Counted from the first letter of the stretch, positions 23,401 through 37,296 are shown. The stretch is 64,000 bases of DNA from Puffinus mauretanicus (GCA_023333565.1 JAJKFH010001106.1:1031697-1095696), one strand, 5' to 3'. Numbers and translations are program-made. Notes: a model not told the origin generated them from the letters alone.

Positions 23401-26400
23401 TGACCTTACATTCTCTGTTTCTTTACAAACTAAGCCAAATTTAGTGGAGTTGCAGTAGAGTCAGTCTGGGGAGAACTTCTTCCACATATGAGTTTACAGC
23501 CTGTGGCTGAAGAAATCATTGTGAGATCACTAACACTAATTTTTGATTCTCAAGTCCCTTATCGTATGCAGCACTATGGCACTTGAATGCCTTCTGTAAC
23601 TACAAAATGTGCTTATAAAGATAGGTTGACTTCTCTGATTTTCAGAAGCTAAAAACAGTATACAATTCAAGATTATACACAATGTATGATGTATACTGGG
23701 ACTCTATGGGTGAGAACAGATTGCTATTTTACAGAGTAATTTAAAAAGAAACACTCCCAAGCCATCTCTGTATGATCCCAGTAAATGCCTGTAGAAGTTT
23801 GCAAGATCATCCATACTGAATACTCTGGGCAGACACAGGAATGTGCATATGGACGTCTGACTTGTCTTAATGTCTGTAGGTTTATGAGAGAGACCATCCA
23901 TTATTGTTGTCAAAATTCTGTGTTTGGCCTGATGGTCAGATATTGGCAGATGAATATGGAAGTAAACTCAGAAAACACTTCTCACTTAGCCTGCCATCAG
24001 GACTAAGGATGAGAATATAAGAATTTTTAAAGAAGAGAATCCTGTTTGTGCTGAAGATGTCTTTGGGAATTAAAATGAAGAGAAAAAAAGAAATATGTCA
24101 GATAGCATAGCTGTGCCAGTGAGAATAACCCCTCTGGTATCCAAAAATTGTATTCTAGACAGTTTAAAAGATGTGCTTAAAAGCAAGCCCATTAATTCTA
24201 CCAAATCAGCTCAGATTTACATTTCCTATTTTAGTCTGTTACATATACTTCTCTTCGGATCATCACAGGCTGTCTAGCTCGTGAAGTGTTTCCCTTAGAA
24301 GAGTTTCTATTCCATAACATGGTGCTACTGCTACTGAGGCAGCAGTCTCCTAGTTCCCCTAGTCTCTCATACTTGTTGCTCAAAAAATACTGGCTTGGAT
24401 TTTCTGCTGTTGCTATTCTTTATCAACTTCAGCTACCAATGCTCCACAACTCCTGGAATGCCATTTTGCTATACACCATGTGAAGTTTGAGAAGATCAGA
24501 AGGATTCTCTGTCTGACATTAATAGCTTGGACAAATCTATCTGCCACGTGGTAATAGCTGAAGCTCAGCCCACTTAATTGATACCTCTTATTCTTGCCTA
24601 TATACAGTAGGTGAGCTTCTGATCCAGTTACACAGGTTCGCCACCACCTGCTGACATCTGTCTGCAGTCTTGACTTAAGGCGAGACACCACACATTAAAT
24701 AAATGGGTGGAGAAGTTGAAGAGGAAGGGTAAGAGAGACAAGGTGCCTTACCCTCTGTTAGAACCCTATGCTACGAAGCACGTCTTTGGAAACAGCTAAT
24801 ACACCCTTAGCATAAACTTCATGATTTCTTATTACTACATGTGAGCATGAGGAAGTGAATGAGCATAGGCAATATACATTGAAATATTATCTTCAAGTTA
24901 GCAGAACTGACCTTAATAAAATTTAAAATATAGTTCTGTCTCATGCTTCTGTTCAAGGAGCCTGCTAATTTTCTTAACATTTGCATGGAAGAAAAGTTAA
25001 AGCAACCTTAACTTAACTTTGAGGAAAGCCTGAATTTCTAAGGGCCAAAGTGTCAATTTTCACAGATCATTGATCTATTTCAAAATAGCCTTAGCCACTT
25101 TGAATCATTAATGAAAGGATCACATTTTCTTCTCTGAAGGTACAGGGAACAGTGCTGGCACAGAGAAATGTTTTGACATCCTCTCAATAAATTTAGACTA
25201 GATACAGACTCTAAAGTTTTATGATTTCTCTGGTCATCTTATGCTTAACATATCTCAGAAGTTCTGAACTACTGCCTTTGTGCCACACCTCTTTCCTATG
25301 GTTCAAAATGGAAAGAGCCAGAAAGGGGACTTTTACAAACCTCCCTTTAGGTAGCTTCAGCTATTGTCCCAACAGAAGATATTTTATATGCAGCCAGATT
25401 CTCATCTCAAATAATAATTCCATTGCATTCAACGATCCAAAAGTGAAATCCCTTCTCATTTTTACCAATGTGAAGATGCAGAACTGAAACCGCCATAGTG
25501 TTTTGTTTCCCTTTTAAAATTAGGCTAATAACATGGATTAAAAAAATGTAATCAAGCTCATTATGAATAATCATCTATCTAAAGACTTACAAACAGAATT
25601 TACATCGATCTGATGGAAGGCCTCAGGTGATATCTAAGCAAATGTGCTAAGACAATATATAGATTCAGTGATCTTTCTTTATGATAAAGTTCATTGTTTT
25701 AAGGACTTGGAGAAACTACAGACCTTCAAAATGCTTTTACTTGGAAAATTTCTTTTTTGCAGCTTAAGATGTCTAAAGTGCCTATTCTTCTAGAAATGCA
25801 GTAAAAAACACAGACCAAAATGTATCCTTCCAATGTCTTCCACTGTGATCTATTATCCAAGGCCTTCATGCATACTACATCAGAGCAATGCTCTTTGATG
25901 ACTACTGAGTTCTTTTATAAATTATTCATACATCTTTTTATATCACCTACTGTGGCATCAGCCAGGGACAAACAAATATTACAAATATGGCACCAATAAA
26001 AAAAGAATGCATAATCAGCCTCTAAAAATTCTTTATATTCTGCCAAGTCCTGCACATCACTGTAGAATACTAACAACCACTGGATCCCTCTAGTTTGAAG
26101 GTCCCCTTCTACAAAAAACATGTTGCTAAATATTATTTGACAAACTGCAGCCCATTTTCTACTTTCATAGATGTGACTGATTTCTTTTGAACACAGGGGT
26201 TTTTTTGTTTGTTTTGGGTTTTTTTGTATTTTATTATTAGATTTTTAAATCTTGCAAACAATTTAATTCTTTTGTTACTGATGAATATTGGAGAATTTGA
26301 AACACAGGTGGAACAGCAAAGCACAAAAAAGCTTGAATGAAAGACATACACGCATGCTGATACCATTACTACTGCATTTTCAGTAGGGTGAATGAATTAA

Positions 26401-29400
26401 GAGAAGGAGAAATGTGGATTTGTGGATGTTGTGAAAAAGTACTCCAGTATGTTGATACTACTTTATTAGTACAGATTCCATTCTGTATTTCTTTCGTCAG
26501 AAGGATGGACACTCAAACAGCCTTGGTTCTATACTATGTTTTCATTCCTGGTCTACATGTTGGAACCTAGGTATCAAAAGAAATGTTCAGTAAAGCCGCA
26601 GAGATTTTGGATAGTTCAGAACTATCTTGAATATTGGAGAAATGGTCTAAAAAATAACAAAATTAAGGAGGGGTGAGTACAAGATAAAGGGCACTATTAG
26701 ATTAGTCAGTTGCACAGCTAGAAGATGGAAAAAATTTATTACTTTGCAACTCCCCACTAGATCTACACCATCAGTCACCAAAGTGCAAGCAATAATCCTT
26801 GACTTGGGGCTACCACAATAAAGCAAGTTCAGGAATGACACAACTAACAAGGGTCACATGCAAACAATTAGGGATTGCATAGATGTCCCGTCCTGCAGCT
26901 ACTGAGCCATCTTCATGTCCCAATACAATTTCTGAACACAGCTGTAGCCATTATGTGTGTAACAAGCACAAATTCACTGTTCTGGATGTCAACAACATGA
27001 GGAGGATTTTCAGAACAGGTCAATGAGAAAGGAAGAGTCAGGGAACGACAGGGCAGGAAACAGAGCAGCATTTCCAATGTTTTGTTTAGAAGGGGGTTAA
27101 TGCCCAGTTCTCATCTCTTTATTATGCCATTGCTAAAGTTTCTTTTCTGCTACCATCTGAGGTAATGAGCACAGCAGGTCTGATGACATAGACAGTAGCT
27201 TAGAGTTAACCTTCCTGTGGTAAACACATCTGTTTGAAAATTGTTCCTTCCTTCTTTACTTTTGAAAATGTAGTACTTTTCTGACTCAAGAGATGGGAAT
27301 GGATGCTTTCCATCCGACTCTACAATCTAGCATGATCTGTTCCTCGTTAAGGATTGCGCAGTAAGGTATAGAGATAGGAGAATGTAGACTCATTCATTTA
27401 TTCCTCTACTGAAGTAACATATATGCTATCATTTGTAGTTCCTGTAACCTTCACTTAGTAGTGCAAATCATTTCTTGTGCTTTATCTTCATTTTTTTAAT
27501 TAGCACAACCTAAGAATTCCCCTGGAATTCATAACCGCTTTCCTATTGCCCCACCTAAGTTATAAAGTTGTTCTCAGTAACCCAGAACGTAAATGATTCA
27601 ATTTTTTTTTTTTTAATTAAATTAAACTCTGCAGACTCAAACAGCAAAGAAATGAGGCTTGTGAGGAGAACAGAACTGGAGATAAGAGCAAACAGGTGTG
27701 CAAGGACAGCTTTGATCAGCTTTAAAGCTCTTCTGTAATTGCCGCCCCCCTAGAGTCACTGTACACCTTTTACAAGAGTGTAGGAATAGGTTTGAATGCG
27801 TTTGGCTACCCTACTGCCGCAATGGCAAAACCACTGTGTACATCACCAGTGCAACCAAATTCACTAACCTTCCCCCAAAGGCGAACAGATGTTCAGCTCT
27901 GCCATGGACAGGTATGCCATGGGGCACCCTCCAACTTCCAAACTGAACTGTCAGTATCCTGCAGATCTTAGGGCTTTTATTATCTTCCAAAGTCACAGTA
28001 TTTTTGAACACCTACATTCAAACAAACAAGGTTGTCGGCCTCATATTTTTTTTACCTATAAATGTTTTCTTTTAGTTGTTATTGCTGCTTTGTCTTTATG
28101 AAACATTTTGTTCTTGGTTTTTCCTTTGATTCATATATGTAATGATGCATAAGCTTCGCTGTTCTCCTTAGCTATTATTCATTCAATGAAGACTAAATAA
28201 AACGGTGCCAAACCATTAAAACAATTTGAATTTACAAGGTGAGGCACCCCTCTAAATGATGAATGGCTGAGATTTTGATTTATTACCTTTCTTTTCCATA
28301 TAAAATGATGACTCCATGAATAAATGAGTTTCCTTAAAGCTGAAATGCTGCCAGTATACTACAATCATAGAATCCAGGGATTTTTCTGTAGCAAAGGGGT
28401 TTGTGTCACCAAAGCAGATGGTTGTACTTTCTAAAACCATCAAGTCTATAAAAGCCCAAGATAGAAATAACTGAAAAACAGTGCAGATATAGGTGTTAGG
28501 AGTCACCTCTCCATTTACAAATATCAGATTATAGATGTTTTGGTAGGTCTTACAAGAAAAAAAACAATAGCTGTGCTGTACTTAACTGAAGTTATAGGTT
28601 AACTCCATATGGAAATTAGAACAGGTCTGGTGGAAGATAAAATGAATAAATAACCCTGTTAGTTTTCATTTTCTTTAATATCAACTTTTTATCTTTCATT
28701 TCTGGTAAAGAAGAATGTTCTTGCAATCACAAAAGACCTACTTCTATGTAATTCAGATTTGAGCACCTCCAAGAGGAGGAAAGAAACCATGAGCTTCAAG
28801 CTTCGTTAGTGTCGTGTGTAATCCTTACTCTGGACATAAGAGGCTCATGGCCTTGTTGCAATCAGTGTAGTTATCTATAAAGAGAAGGATGTCAGAAAGC
28901 AGAACGAGGAAAAACTGTACAGAGTATAACTGAGATTTTTATTTCCCTTTAATTGCATAACTTTGTAAATATTCCTTCTTTAAAAAGGCAGCAAACATTG
29001 CCAAGTGATCTAGAGTGATGTATACATTATGTTATCCCTAACATCAGGCATAAATGGGTAAAAAATTATGTAGTGTGTAATCTCATTAGTGCTGCTGTGA
29101 AGCTGACAAATTAATTCCTTTAACACTTTATTCAACTGTTAAATACAACTGTAGGGAATATACTTAAACTGAAATAAAGCATATACTAAAAAAGGTTTCT
29201 GTTTGCAGCATTGTCTCTGACTAATGAGTCTAAGAAAAGAAGAGTCTAGAAAAGAGGAAAGGAAAGCTAGCTCTCCAGCTATTATCTTCTCCGCAGAGTT
29301 GACATACACAGGCTCATTATTGCATTATGTTTTATTCAACAAAATCACTTTAATGTTGCAGCTTAAATTGAATTCACTAAAGCATCTTCATCTCTTGCCT

Positions 29401-29622
29401 AATGTGTCTCAAGTGTCTGCTTGCTGTTTGCATTTTCTTCAGAATTATGGCAGAGAATCTTTGGAAACAGCAAAATTATATGCAATCCACAAAACAATGT
29501 GGCTGTAATGGGGTAATCGGCCTTAAGCGTAATTAAAGAAACATTCCCTCATCAAAGTAATTCTGCAAGAGACCTAGAGGCTGTATTGTACAAATCATCC
29601 ACTTAGTAAAATTCTTTATCTG

Positions 29623-29651
29623 ATTTGCATTTAAAACCTAGTTATGCAAAT
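29623..29651. promoter_or_regulatory. Inverted pair of octamer (POU) motifs
   Basis: ATTTGCAT at 29623-29630 and its reverse complement ATGCAAAT at 29644-29651 are separated by 13 bases, in AT-rich sequence with nearby homeodomain-type TAATTA. Function as an enhancer is inference only. Confidence 0.35.
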
Positions 29652-31823
29652 AGGTTTGCTCAGTGGATCGCAAGAAATGTAATGACTTAAAAAATTACAG
29701 TGATTAAACAAACCTGCTTCTTCTCCATAAATCATGGTATGTAATTCCCTTTTATTCACATAGAAATACTTTAATTAGTCTGTTACATAAGGTCTTCTGG
29801 AAAAGAGGAATTCCTCTGATGCATACGCATAGTCACGTATGACGTCCACTCTGGACATGACAATTCTACTTCTCTGAAGTTAAATCATCCCAAAACATAG
29901 GAAAAAGCAAATGCCTTTTCCTTATCTAATGATTTGTATCAGAGCAGAGGAATTACATTTGCCATTTTGATCTGAAAGCTTAATTCCCAGTTTAAACTAA
30001 AGCAAATGGCAGTGAAAGGTGATGTGACAGTGAGAATTTGTAATGCACCATGAAAAAGGCTCATTCTAACAAGGTTCAAGTTCACTTGTAGCAGATGCTA
30101 AAATCCCATTTCCTAGACTAGCTTTAGCCTTGAGTACCAATGCTAGTGTAAGTCTCTAAAATCAGGACACGAGGTTTCCAAGTTGTATTTGTGTTTTGCT
30201 ACTGTTCTGTGGCAACTAATGCTTCAGTTCACATGACCTTTTGTCAAAATATATTTTTTGTTTCTTTCATTGTTCATAGTACCTATACAAATACAGTACT
30301 CCTATGGAACTTTCTTAATAGCAGGGATAGTCCACTAAGCCACATTAATCTTTCTCTTAAACACCATTTCAGTACATGAACTAATGCATTTTTAGACAAA
30401 ACAGTTTATGCGGATGAGCAAAGGAGCTATACGAATGTTTCATTCGGTCAAACTGTTTAATTTATACTAACAAATAGTCCGTACCTTACTCCTCCTGGAC
30501 ACACCATGTTTCAGTCAGAGTATGTCATGGCTAACAAACTCTGGGACTGGAGTTTGGGTATTTGCACCCATTTAAGCCAGATCTCTAGAGGTACTTGTTT
30601 CAGCTGCCCTGAGACACACTCTTGAACATACGATTAGTCTCTTCCTTAGGATTATTCAGACACTAGCTGTTCGGTGACCTTGTGTCTTAAGCACTGGGAA
30701 ATCTAATTTCCTTGAAATGTGTCATTGCAGCCTGCTGTGTTATTGTGCTCGACCCCTCATGTTCCTTCCCTAGGCCAGACCTACCTTGCTGTTCCCTGAC
30801 ACGATCGTTGAGATGTCTCAGTCTTTAATAGTCCCAACCCTAAGGGCATTTACCCGGGAAACAATAGAGGGAATAGCAGGATTTCTGTGTTGCATCTGAT
30901 GAGTTCACATGCAGTCAGAAAGGATCTGACATATGAGCGTATTTTGAGAAGATTTAGTTTCAGTGGAGCTAGATGAGGTTACAAATTGATTGTTAAAAAC
31001 TTTTAAGACTACTGTGTTGTAATGATCAAGCAAGCACTTCATTGAGTTCCTTTATTGTGATGCTACTGGGAAAACCTTTTTCCCTTTGGTTTACCTTGAG
31101 AGAATTTCCAAGTTTCTCTGATATTTGTACACTCTCTTTTCCACTCCAGGGTATATACACTTTATGGTAGTTAGTCTGTAAAAACTGAGGTGAAATATCA
31201 TTATCTACAAATTTTACTAAATTTGCATTATCTGAGCTTTGATGTCAAGGGAACACATAGGATAATAAAAAATAAGCACCAGAACTTATGATAAAATCTA
31301 TGTTAAGCATTAAACTCTCAAACTTGTGGAAAACTACAGCCACATAATTCCCATCAGTGTTAATTTGCATCACATAACTGTCCCCCAGGCACTGTAATTC
31401 AGCAGCACATAAAGAACAAAAGAATTCTCTTTTCTCTTCTCCCCCCACCTTTCATTCTCTACCAAGTCTTCAGAGAACGAGTGCTTTCAAAGAAAACCCC
31501 AAAAGAGTATGAGGGTTCTCTGGCAGTGCTGGAGGGTGGAGGAGGAAGCAATGAAAAAAATGAAAGTGACTCAACCAGATATTAAATCTTGACTTTGGAA
31601 ACAGGCTAAGAATTCTTATATTTAAATATGTATAAAATATTTAAGTTAGCTTCAGGAGACAGGCCAGGGAAGTAACTCTTCCTGTCCTTACTGTGAGCTT
31701 TTGTCACTCTCTGCCTCTATTCCCATTTATATGAGAGGGGATAAATATTGTTAAAGGCTCTGACAAATGTAACGTTTTAGAACTCTCATATGAATTGCCA
31801 CGGAGTAATGTAACAGTATTTAC

Positions 31824-31931
31824 CTGTTTTGCTGTATGAAGTTCTCTGTTCAGTGCAAGTTTCTTACAAACCTTCCCCGCCCATGATAGTAAGCGTTCCT
31901 GACCCCGGGCACCTCGCAGTCCTGTCAGCAT
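31824..31931 (-). CDS. Candidate first coding exon leaving the CpG-island block, gene unknown
   Basis: From an ATG at 31931 the minus strand reads MLTGLRGARGQERLLSWAGK and VCKKLALNRELHTAKQ, exactly 36 codons, then meets a strong donor CAG|GTAAAT in phase 0. The peptide is rich in Arg, Lys and Leu with few acids, like a mitochondrial presequence. It starts inside the GC-rich repeat and runs into unique sequence. I recognise no family, and no obvious partner exon is seen further down the minus strand. It may be a fortuitous frame or the first exon of a non-coding transcript. Confidence 0.25.
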
Positions 31932-32245
31932 GCGGGAGCTGCCGCCGCTGGCGGCTTTGGCTTCCCACCGTTTAGAACTGCCCGTAGGGGCCACCAGCAC
32001 CGCCCCACTCCCGAGAGCCGCCTGGTTCCTCCACAGACCCGGCCCCGCGGGTCCCTGAAGCCCCCTCGCACGGCCCCGCGCACCCCGCAAGCCTCGCACT
32101 CCTCCCCATAACGGCAGCTCCTCCCGCCGGCTTCCCGCCCTTTAAACCGCCCAACTCTCGCGAGAGCCGCCGGGCGGTCCCTCACGCACCCGGCCCGGGG
32201 AACGCCTCAGGCAGAGCGCGGTTACCTCACGCGCTTCTTAGCGGG
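31860..32245. promoter_or_regulatory. CpG-island-like block built from two tandem GC-rich units
   Basis: A sharp GC- and CpG-rich block sits in AT-rich surroundings. It is formed by two units whose common start GGCTTCCC(A/G)CC falls at 31959 and 32129, a period of 170. Each unit has a TTTA(A/G)A-like element, a (CT)CCCGAGAG or CTCTCGCGAGAG core and a CCTCGCA(G/C)T(C)CT segment. Read on the minus strand, unit 2 shows GGGCGGGAAG next to TTTAAA. The combination looks like a TATA-poor housekeeping promoter. Transcription could go either way: a donor GAG|GTGAGG lies at about 32290 on the plus strand, and CAG|GTAAAT at 31823 on the minus strand. Confidence 0.6.
32155..32166. promoter_or_regulatory. 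Perfect TCTCGCGAGA palindrome
   Basis: CTCTCGCGAGAG is a perfect 12-base palindrome. TCTCGCGAGA is a known CpG-island promoter element bound by BANP and enriched at housekeeping start sites. The matching place in the neighbouring tandem unit (about 32006-32014) carries the degenerate ACTCCCGAGAG. Confidence 0.7.
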
Positions 32246-32671
32246 CATCCGTGTTTCAGAGTAGTGCCAGGGGTGTTTTGAGGTGTTTTGAGGTGAGGTG
32301 GGGTGGGGTGGAAGAAGAGTTACGAGCGTTCTGAGGGATGAAAAGTTACTCAGCGTAAGTAGAGAGAAACCTGCAAAAGAAAACTCTAGAGAAACCTTGG
32401 TGCAGTGCAGAACAGAGACTGTGTTTTGAACATATGGAAATGTAGTTGTTATTCACCCGATGAATAGCAATCAAATCCTGGATGTTTTCAAAAACAAATG
32501 TGTCTGAATTTTTCATTTGAACTTTGATATCTAAATTGTAATTGACTATCAAAACTTCTGTGTGAAAAAGAAAACTTGTGTGTGAAAATAAAAATCAAAA
32601 GTGTTTCAGCAGAGCAGACAGTGTTCTGCCTTGTTTTTGTTCCTGCTGCAGTTGTGTTTTGGATGCTGCAG

Positions 32672-32821
32672 TGTTGCCTACGGTAGAAAAACAGGCCCAA
32701 ATACCTCGGTGCCTTCAGAGCAGGATGATGAAAAACAAGATATGCACAGCCAAACACGGAACAGCAAGAGAGAAACAGAATACAAAATACCTGCAAATCA
32801 GCTGGGCACTATTTATTCTAG
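32672..32821 (+). other. Exon-like segment, gene unknown
   Basis: An acceptor GATGCTGCAG is followed by an open frame VAYGRKTGPNTSVPSEQDDE, KQDMHSQTRNSKRETEYKIP and ANQLGTIYSR, ending at a donor-like CTAG|GTATTG just before a stop. Composition looks polar and protein-like, but another frame is equally open and no family is recognised. It lies about 500 bases from the CpG-island block. Confidence 0.18.
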
Positions 32822-35313
32822 GTATTGAATGAGTGAGGAGTCTTGAAAGAAAATATATGAGAAGTCATTGTCGTGAATGGCTGTGTCATCAGCCATGGTC
32901 ACAGGGACTTGAGTATAATGTGATTATTTTTCTAGGTAAAGTATTAAACAAAAAATGAGTGTGAAGGCTGATTTTTTTTTAAATTTTGAAACATTTCCGT
33001 ATCTCAGCAGCTTTCTCCCTTCTTGTTGAGCTATTTACCAAGCTTGGTCACAGTTTCAATCCCCCTGAACTCTAAATATTTTGACAATTCTGCTATTTGT
33101 CAGTGTTTCCTAGCTCTAAGATATGTAAAAAACATATTGTATAGCCACCATAAGTGGCTCTATACAAAAATCAATTAAAAGACTGCTGAAGTTAGGTGCA
33201 AGGAACATTGGCTATATTTTATTGACTGAGAAACATGAGATATTGTAGACTATCTGTTCAAATTCCTTGCAACCCCTACAGAATGTGTGACGAATAGTTG
33301 TACAAATGTGGAAGAGAGTATAAGCTGTTCGACTTTTATTTGTTACTGTGTAGTTAAAAAGAGTGTGATTGGGAAGAAGATTTTCTGGTATCCAGGTCCT
33401 AGGACTGTGCTCCGGATCGAGTTAGGCGCTCTCAGAGGAGCAGGACACTGTGTGCCCCTGAGACCTGTGCGTGCTCCCTGGAGTGACGTTTTCTTTCCAA
33501 AGTGTGGAGCTTCCCGTAGGCAGCCAGGCAAGAAGGGAGCAAGGACAGAGGCACAGGATCCGGCATGGGGAGATGCCAGGGTGGCAGGCAAAATCCTTTG
33601 ACTGCAAAAAAGGTCCATGACTGTGCTTCAGAAGCAATGGGCAGATTTTTCCTATCTAGGAAATATCTTATGGGCTTACTCAATTTAAAAAGCCTGAAGG
33701 GTACGGGAGTAGAAAGAAAGACTGAAGTAAAGGATAAATCTTTGCAAGAGAAAAGTAGGCATCAGAGAAAATTATTTTCAAAACCTCATTTATTCTGTTT
33801 CAAACCTTAGTGCTGAGTAAAGAGGTGGTAAAGAGATCATTCATAGTACAGAGCTCGCATGCTTCTAGATTCATAGTTTATTTTAATAAACCTATTTATT
33901 TTAATAAACCTTTAGCGACTGGTGGCCTTTGGCGTGCTCCCTGCAAAACATGATGCAGATGCATCTAACAGCGTTAGCAATGGTTAATGTTAATATTATT
34001 GCGTTCTAAACTGTTCTTTAAACTTACACGATCTGTGGAAAATTACAAATTGCACGCTTTTTAATTATAATTTCTTTTAAACAGACCAAACTTAAAGGGG
34101 TGACTCTACTGTTACTTTCTCCAGTCAGTAACCATTGAGATCAATAAACCCACCTGTGCCAGGATTACCAGTATGGGTGAAATCTGGATGATACCACAGA
34201 TGTTCTGAGAGAAAAATACAAAACCCTATCATGCGCTTTTTAACTACAGTCCAGGTTAGTCATGGGTTTATTTGTTTCGGGATCAGTGTTTTTCAGGATC
34301 TCATCCTAATTCCAAATTATTTCTTTAGTGAATCCGATGTATTCTATTTTTTAATGCAGTTATTGAGTGACAAGTAAGTAAACTAAGATAATTGGTCTGT
34401 AGAGTTGACCCGCATCACATGTATTGATGTGACTGGAACTAAAGTTTGCCATTTCCTGTTTGCTACAATTCCTCTGGAACAGTCCTGTGGAAAATAATTT
34501 TCTTAAAGTTCATGCTATGAAGAAAATAAAACAAATCTCTTCTCTCTTAGCTGATTTTTCTAGTCTATCTCTCTTTTTCAAGTCTCCAGCCTTTGCAATT
34601 CTCTTATTCCACCTTCTCAGACCCATGTATTCTTCAGTGATGTGATACATGGTATTCTTTGCACAACATGAAACTGTGTGTTTCTGGATCTATTCATCCA
34701 TTAATTGAATATATGTACATTATTTCATTGGTTAGTGAGAGCTGGCCACCTGTGTCTGCAAAGGCATAATTTGACAACACTGGAAAAACTGCAGTGATAC
34801 TCTTTTGAGATAATTTTTCCCTCTTGTCCAAATTGTGTGTGAATTTTTTGGGGGGTAACTTTAATAATTAAAGTCTTCCTTCAAGTGAAGGTAAAATAAA
34901 TGAGAAATAACTATTGAAAGAACTATTTTTAGTATTAATTCTTCAGGCCAGTTCAGTGAGATGAGAAAATATATAGCTTAAGGATGTCACAGTATAATAG
35001 CTGCTGGTTTTATACATTGTTTTATATTCTGTAATCCAGCTTTAATTTCTAGAAGTACATTTACCTCAGAGCAATTAAACATTTTACTTTTAAATTCAGA
35101 GTTTGAATGCTTTTGCCTATGTATCTACAAATACAGGTGCCACAACATTTTTTTTTAAAAAAAAACACAAATAAAATACATTGTGAAGTGTGTTCATGAA
35201 AAAGGGTTTCATACTTCCAGAGAAACTGCAGGAACTCAAACTATTAAACTATTTTGGTAGACAAATCAGTCTGCCACTTTCTCCTTGTCCTTACCATGTA
35301 ACATCAATTCAAA

Positions 35314-35333
35314 GAAACAAACAAACAAACAAA
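35314..35333. repeat. (AAAC)n microsatellite
   Basis: Five consecutive AAAC-type units. Confidence 0.9.
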
Positions 35334-37278
35334 GGAATTTTTCTTGTTTATTTCATGTTCTTTGATGTGAAATATGTTCTCTGTTACCTTAAAAATGTTT
35401 CCTGAAGGTATTAAAGAAATATATAACTCAATGTTAGTGAGGTGACAATGGGGCAAATAGCACCATGTTATAACATCTGATTTCTTCTGGAATGACTGGT
35501 AGCACTACTGCCATAAGAAAAAGGAATAAAAATCATATTTTCCAACTCCTGATTTTACTTCCCTTTCTTGTCTCAAGATTGCAAGAGATCACGGCACAGA
35601 AGTAGCCAAGTCTTCTTGCACAGTAATAAAATGTCTATATTCTGTGGGGATGATATTACACAGGAGGACATCTTGCAAGTACATATAAGAAAACTGGAAA
35701 AAGCCCTCTGAAAAAGGGTAAAATTTCTTTGAAGGAGTAGCTGGGGGAAAGAACATCTGTTGGGAATTAGTCACAGTACTGCTGGTTTGTAGAGGAATGA
35801 AGCCAGACTCGGCTCGAGATATTGTCAATAGTCAAGAACAGACTGAAAGGGCTATATACTACATATAATTCATTATCCTACGTACAATTAAAAAGAAAAA
35901 ACAAGCAAGAAACCTGCCCCCTCCCAAACGACCACTCCCCCCCCCAAAAAAAAAATTAAATTAAAATACCAAGCAGATCTTAAGTTTGAAGTGGAATATC
36001 GTAATGAGATCTACAAAACTTTCTATGAAGAATACTGGTGGGTCATTTCTGGGCTATAAATAGGACATACTTCAGATTTGCCTTAACATTTGTTACAATC
36101 TAAACATTTGTTTACAGTGAAGAATGATCTGGACAATCTGGAACTCTAACAGCTCACTTCATGTAAACTGAGCAGGCTGGACTGGCAAGGAGGCAGGCCA
36201 GAAGTACTAGCTAGCTATGTCATCAGCAGCTCTTCTGGCTTCCACTGAAAACTTTGACGAGTTTTTGCAGAATACATAGATTCCACTGATTTGGTACTCT
36301 CTTATGAGGAAATATACTGTTGGAGGTAACGTGTGAACAGTCCTAGCCTTTGCTTTTATTCCTTTATTGTCTTACTCAGGTGGTGCCTTTCTTCAAATTG
36401 GATTATATACTGCAGGGAGCCGGGGACATTTATATTTGTATTACAAACATTCCTGAGGCTTAGTTGGGCATGAGAGACCTAATGGGGTGGGTGTCATATG
36501 CAAGCCTAACATGCCTACTGAACTTGCAATTTAATTGTGTATTTTGAACTGGCTTACATTAGCATAATACAAAGAAGTAGTTCTACCCCCACATCTGCTA
36601 ACTCCAGATTGGTATACATAATAATTATTTTCTTTAGCTTAAAAAAAGGAAAGATGTATAAACCAAGAAAGTTGCAAAAATATCCTAATAGGATGAAGGC
36701 ATTCTGCTACTGGCAAGTTCATACAACTGGCTGTATTGTGCTTGGATGCAGTGAAAAATAGAAGTGTCTTAAACTTCCGTGTCTTTAAGACCTAAAGAGC
36801 AGCCCATGAGTCACTCTTACAACTCATTTTTGCAGTGTGCTTTATGTGAGGGAATCCTGTAGAGTACAGTAGAGCAACTTAGGACTGACTATTCATGTGA
36901 AATAGAGACTAGTCAGTGCCCTTAGGTTGCTGGGCCCTAAGAACAAAACGAGTTACCACATTCAGCAATGGTCTGTCAAACTCCTGAAGAGGTGAGGAAT
37001 GCGTGATGATATTTGCTTTGAGCTGGGCATAGGAGAGACATGAGAAATGAATGGCTCCGGTTACAAGTCTACTACACAAGTCTACTAAGAGCCTACTACA
37101 AGAAGAAAGGCTTCAGGGCAGCTTTTCTTGCCTCTGTTGTGCGTCCTGGCTGTACAACACCAAAGTGTTACTTTGGTTCATAAAGTTCCTGCCATACCCA
37201 TGTAGCATTCTGTAGGAAGTCTAGGAATAGGATGGCACTGAGCTGGATATAGGTTTACACATTGGCAAAGGTTTTTTC

Positions 37279-37296
37279 CTTTTTGTTTGTTTTTTG

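Larger units (their letters stand above)
16196..31859. other. Long AT-rich non-coding stretch
   Basis: I see no gene family, RNA gene or clear young repeat in this 15.7 kb. Frames are short and low in coding character. In mammals NCK1 lies directly upstream of IL20RB; its large SH3-encoding exon would show as a minus-strand frame well over 150 codons, and none is present. A possible worn MIR fragment lies at 17385-17470, and an inverted octamer-motif pair at 29623-29651. Confidence 0.6.

Noticed and set aside
33287..33618. GC-richer patch with frames of about 100 codons on both strands, considered as an exon or retrocopy
   Set aside because: No splice pair, poly-A tail or family similarity could be identified.
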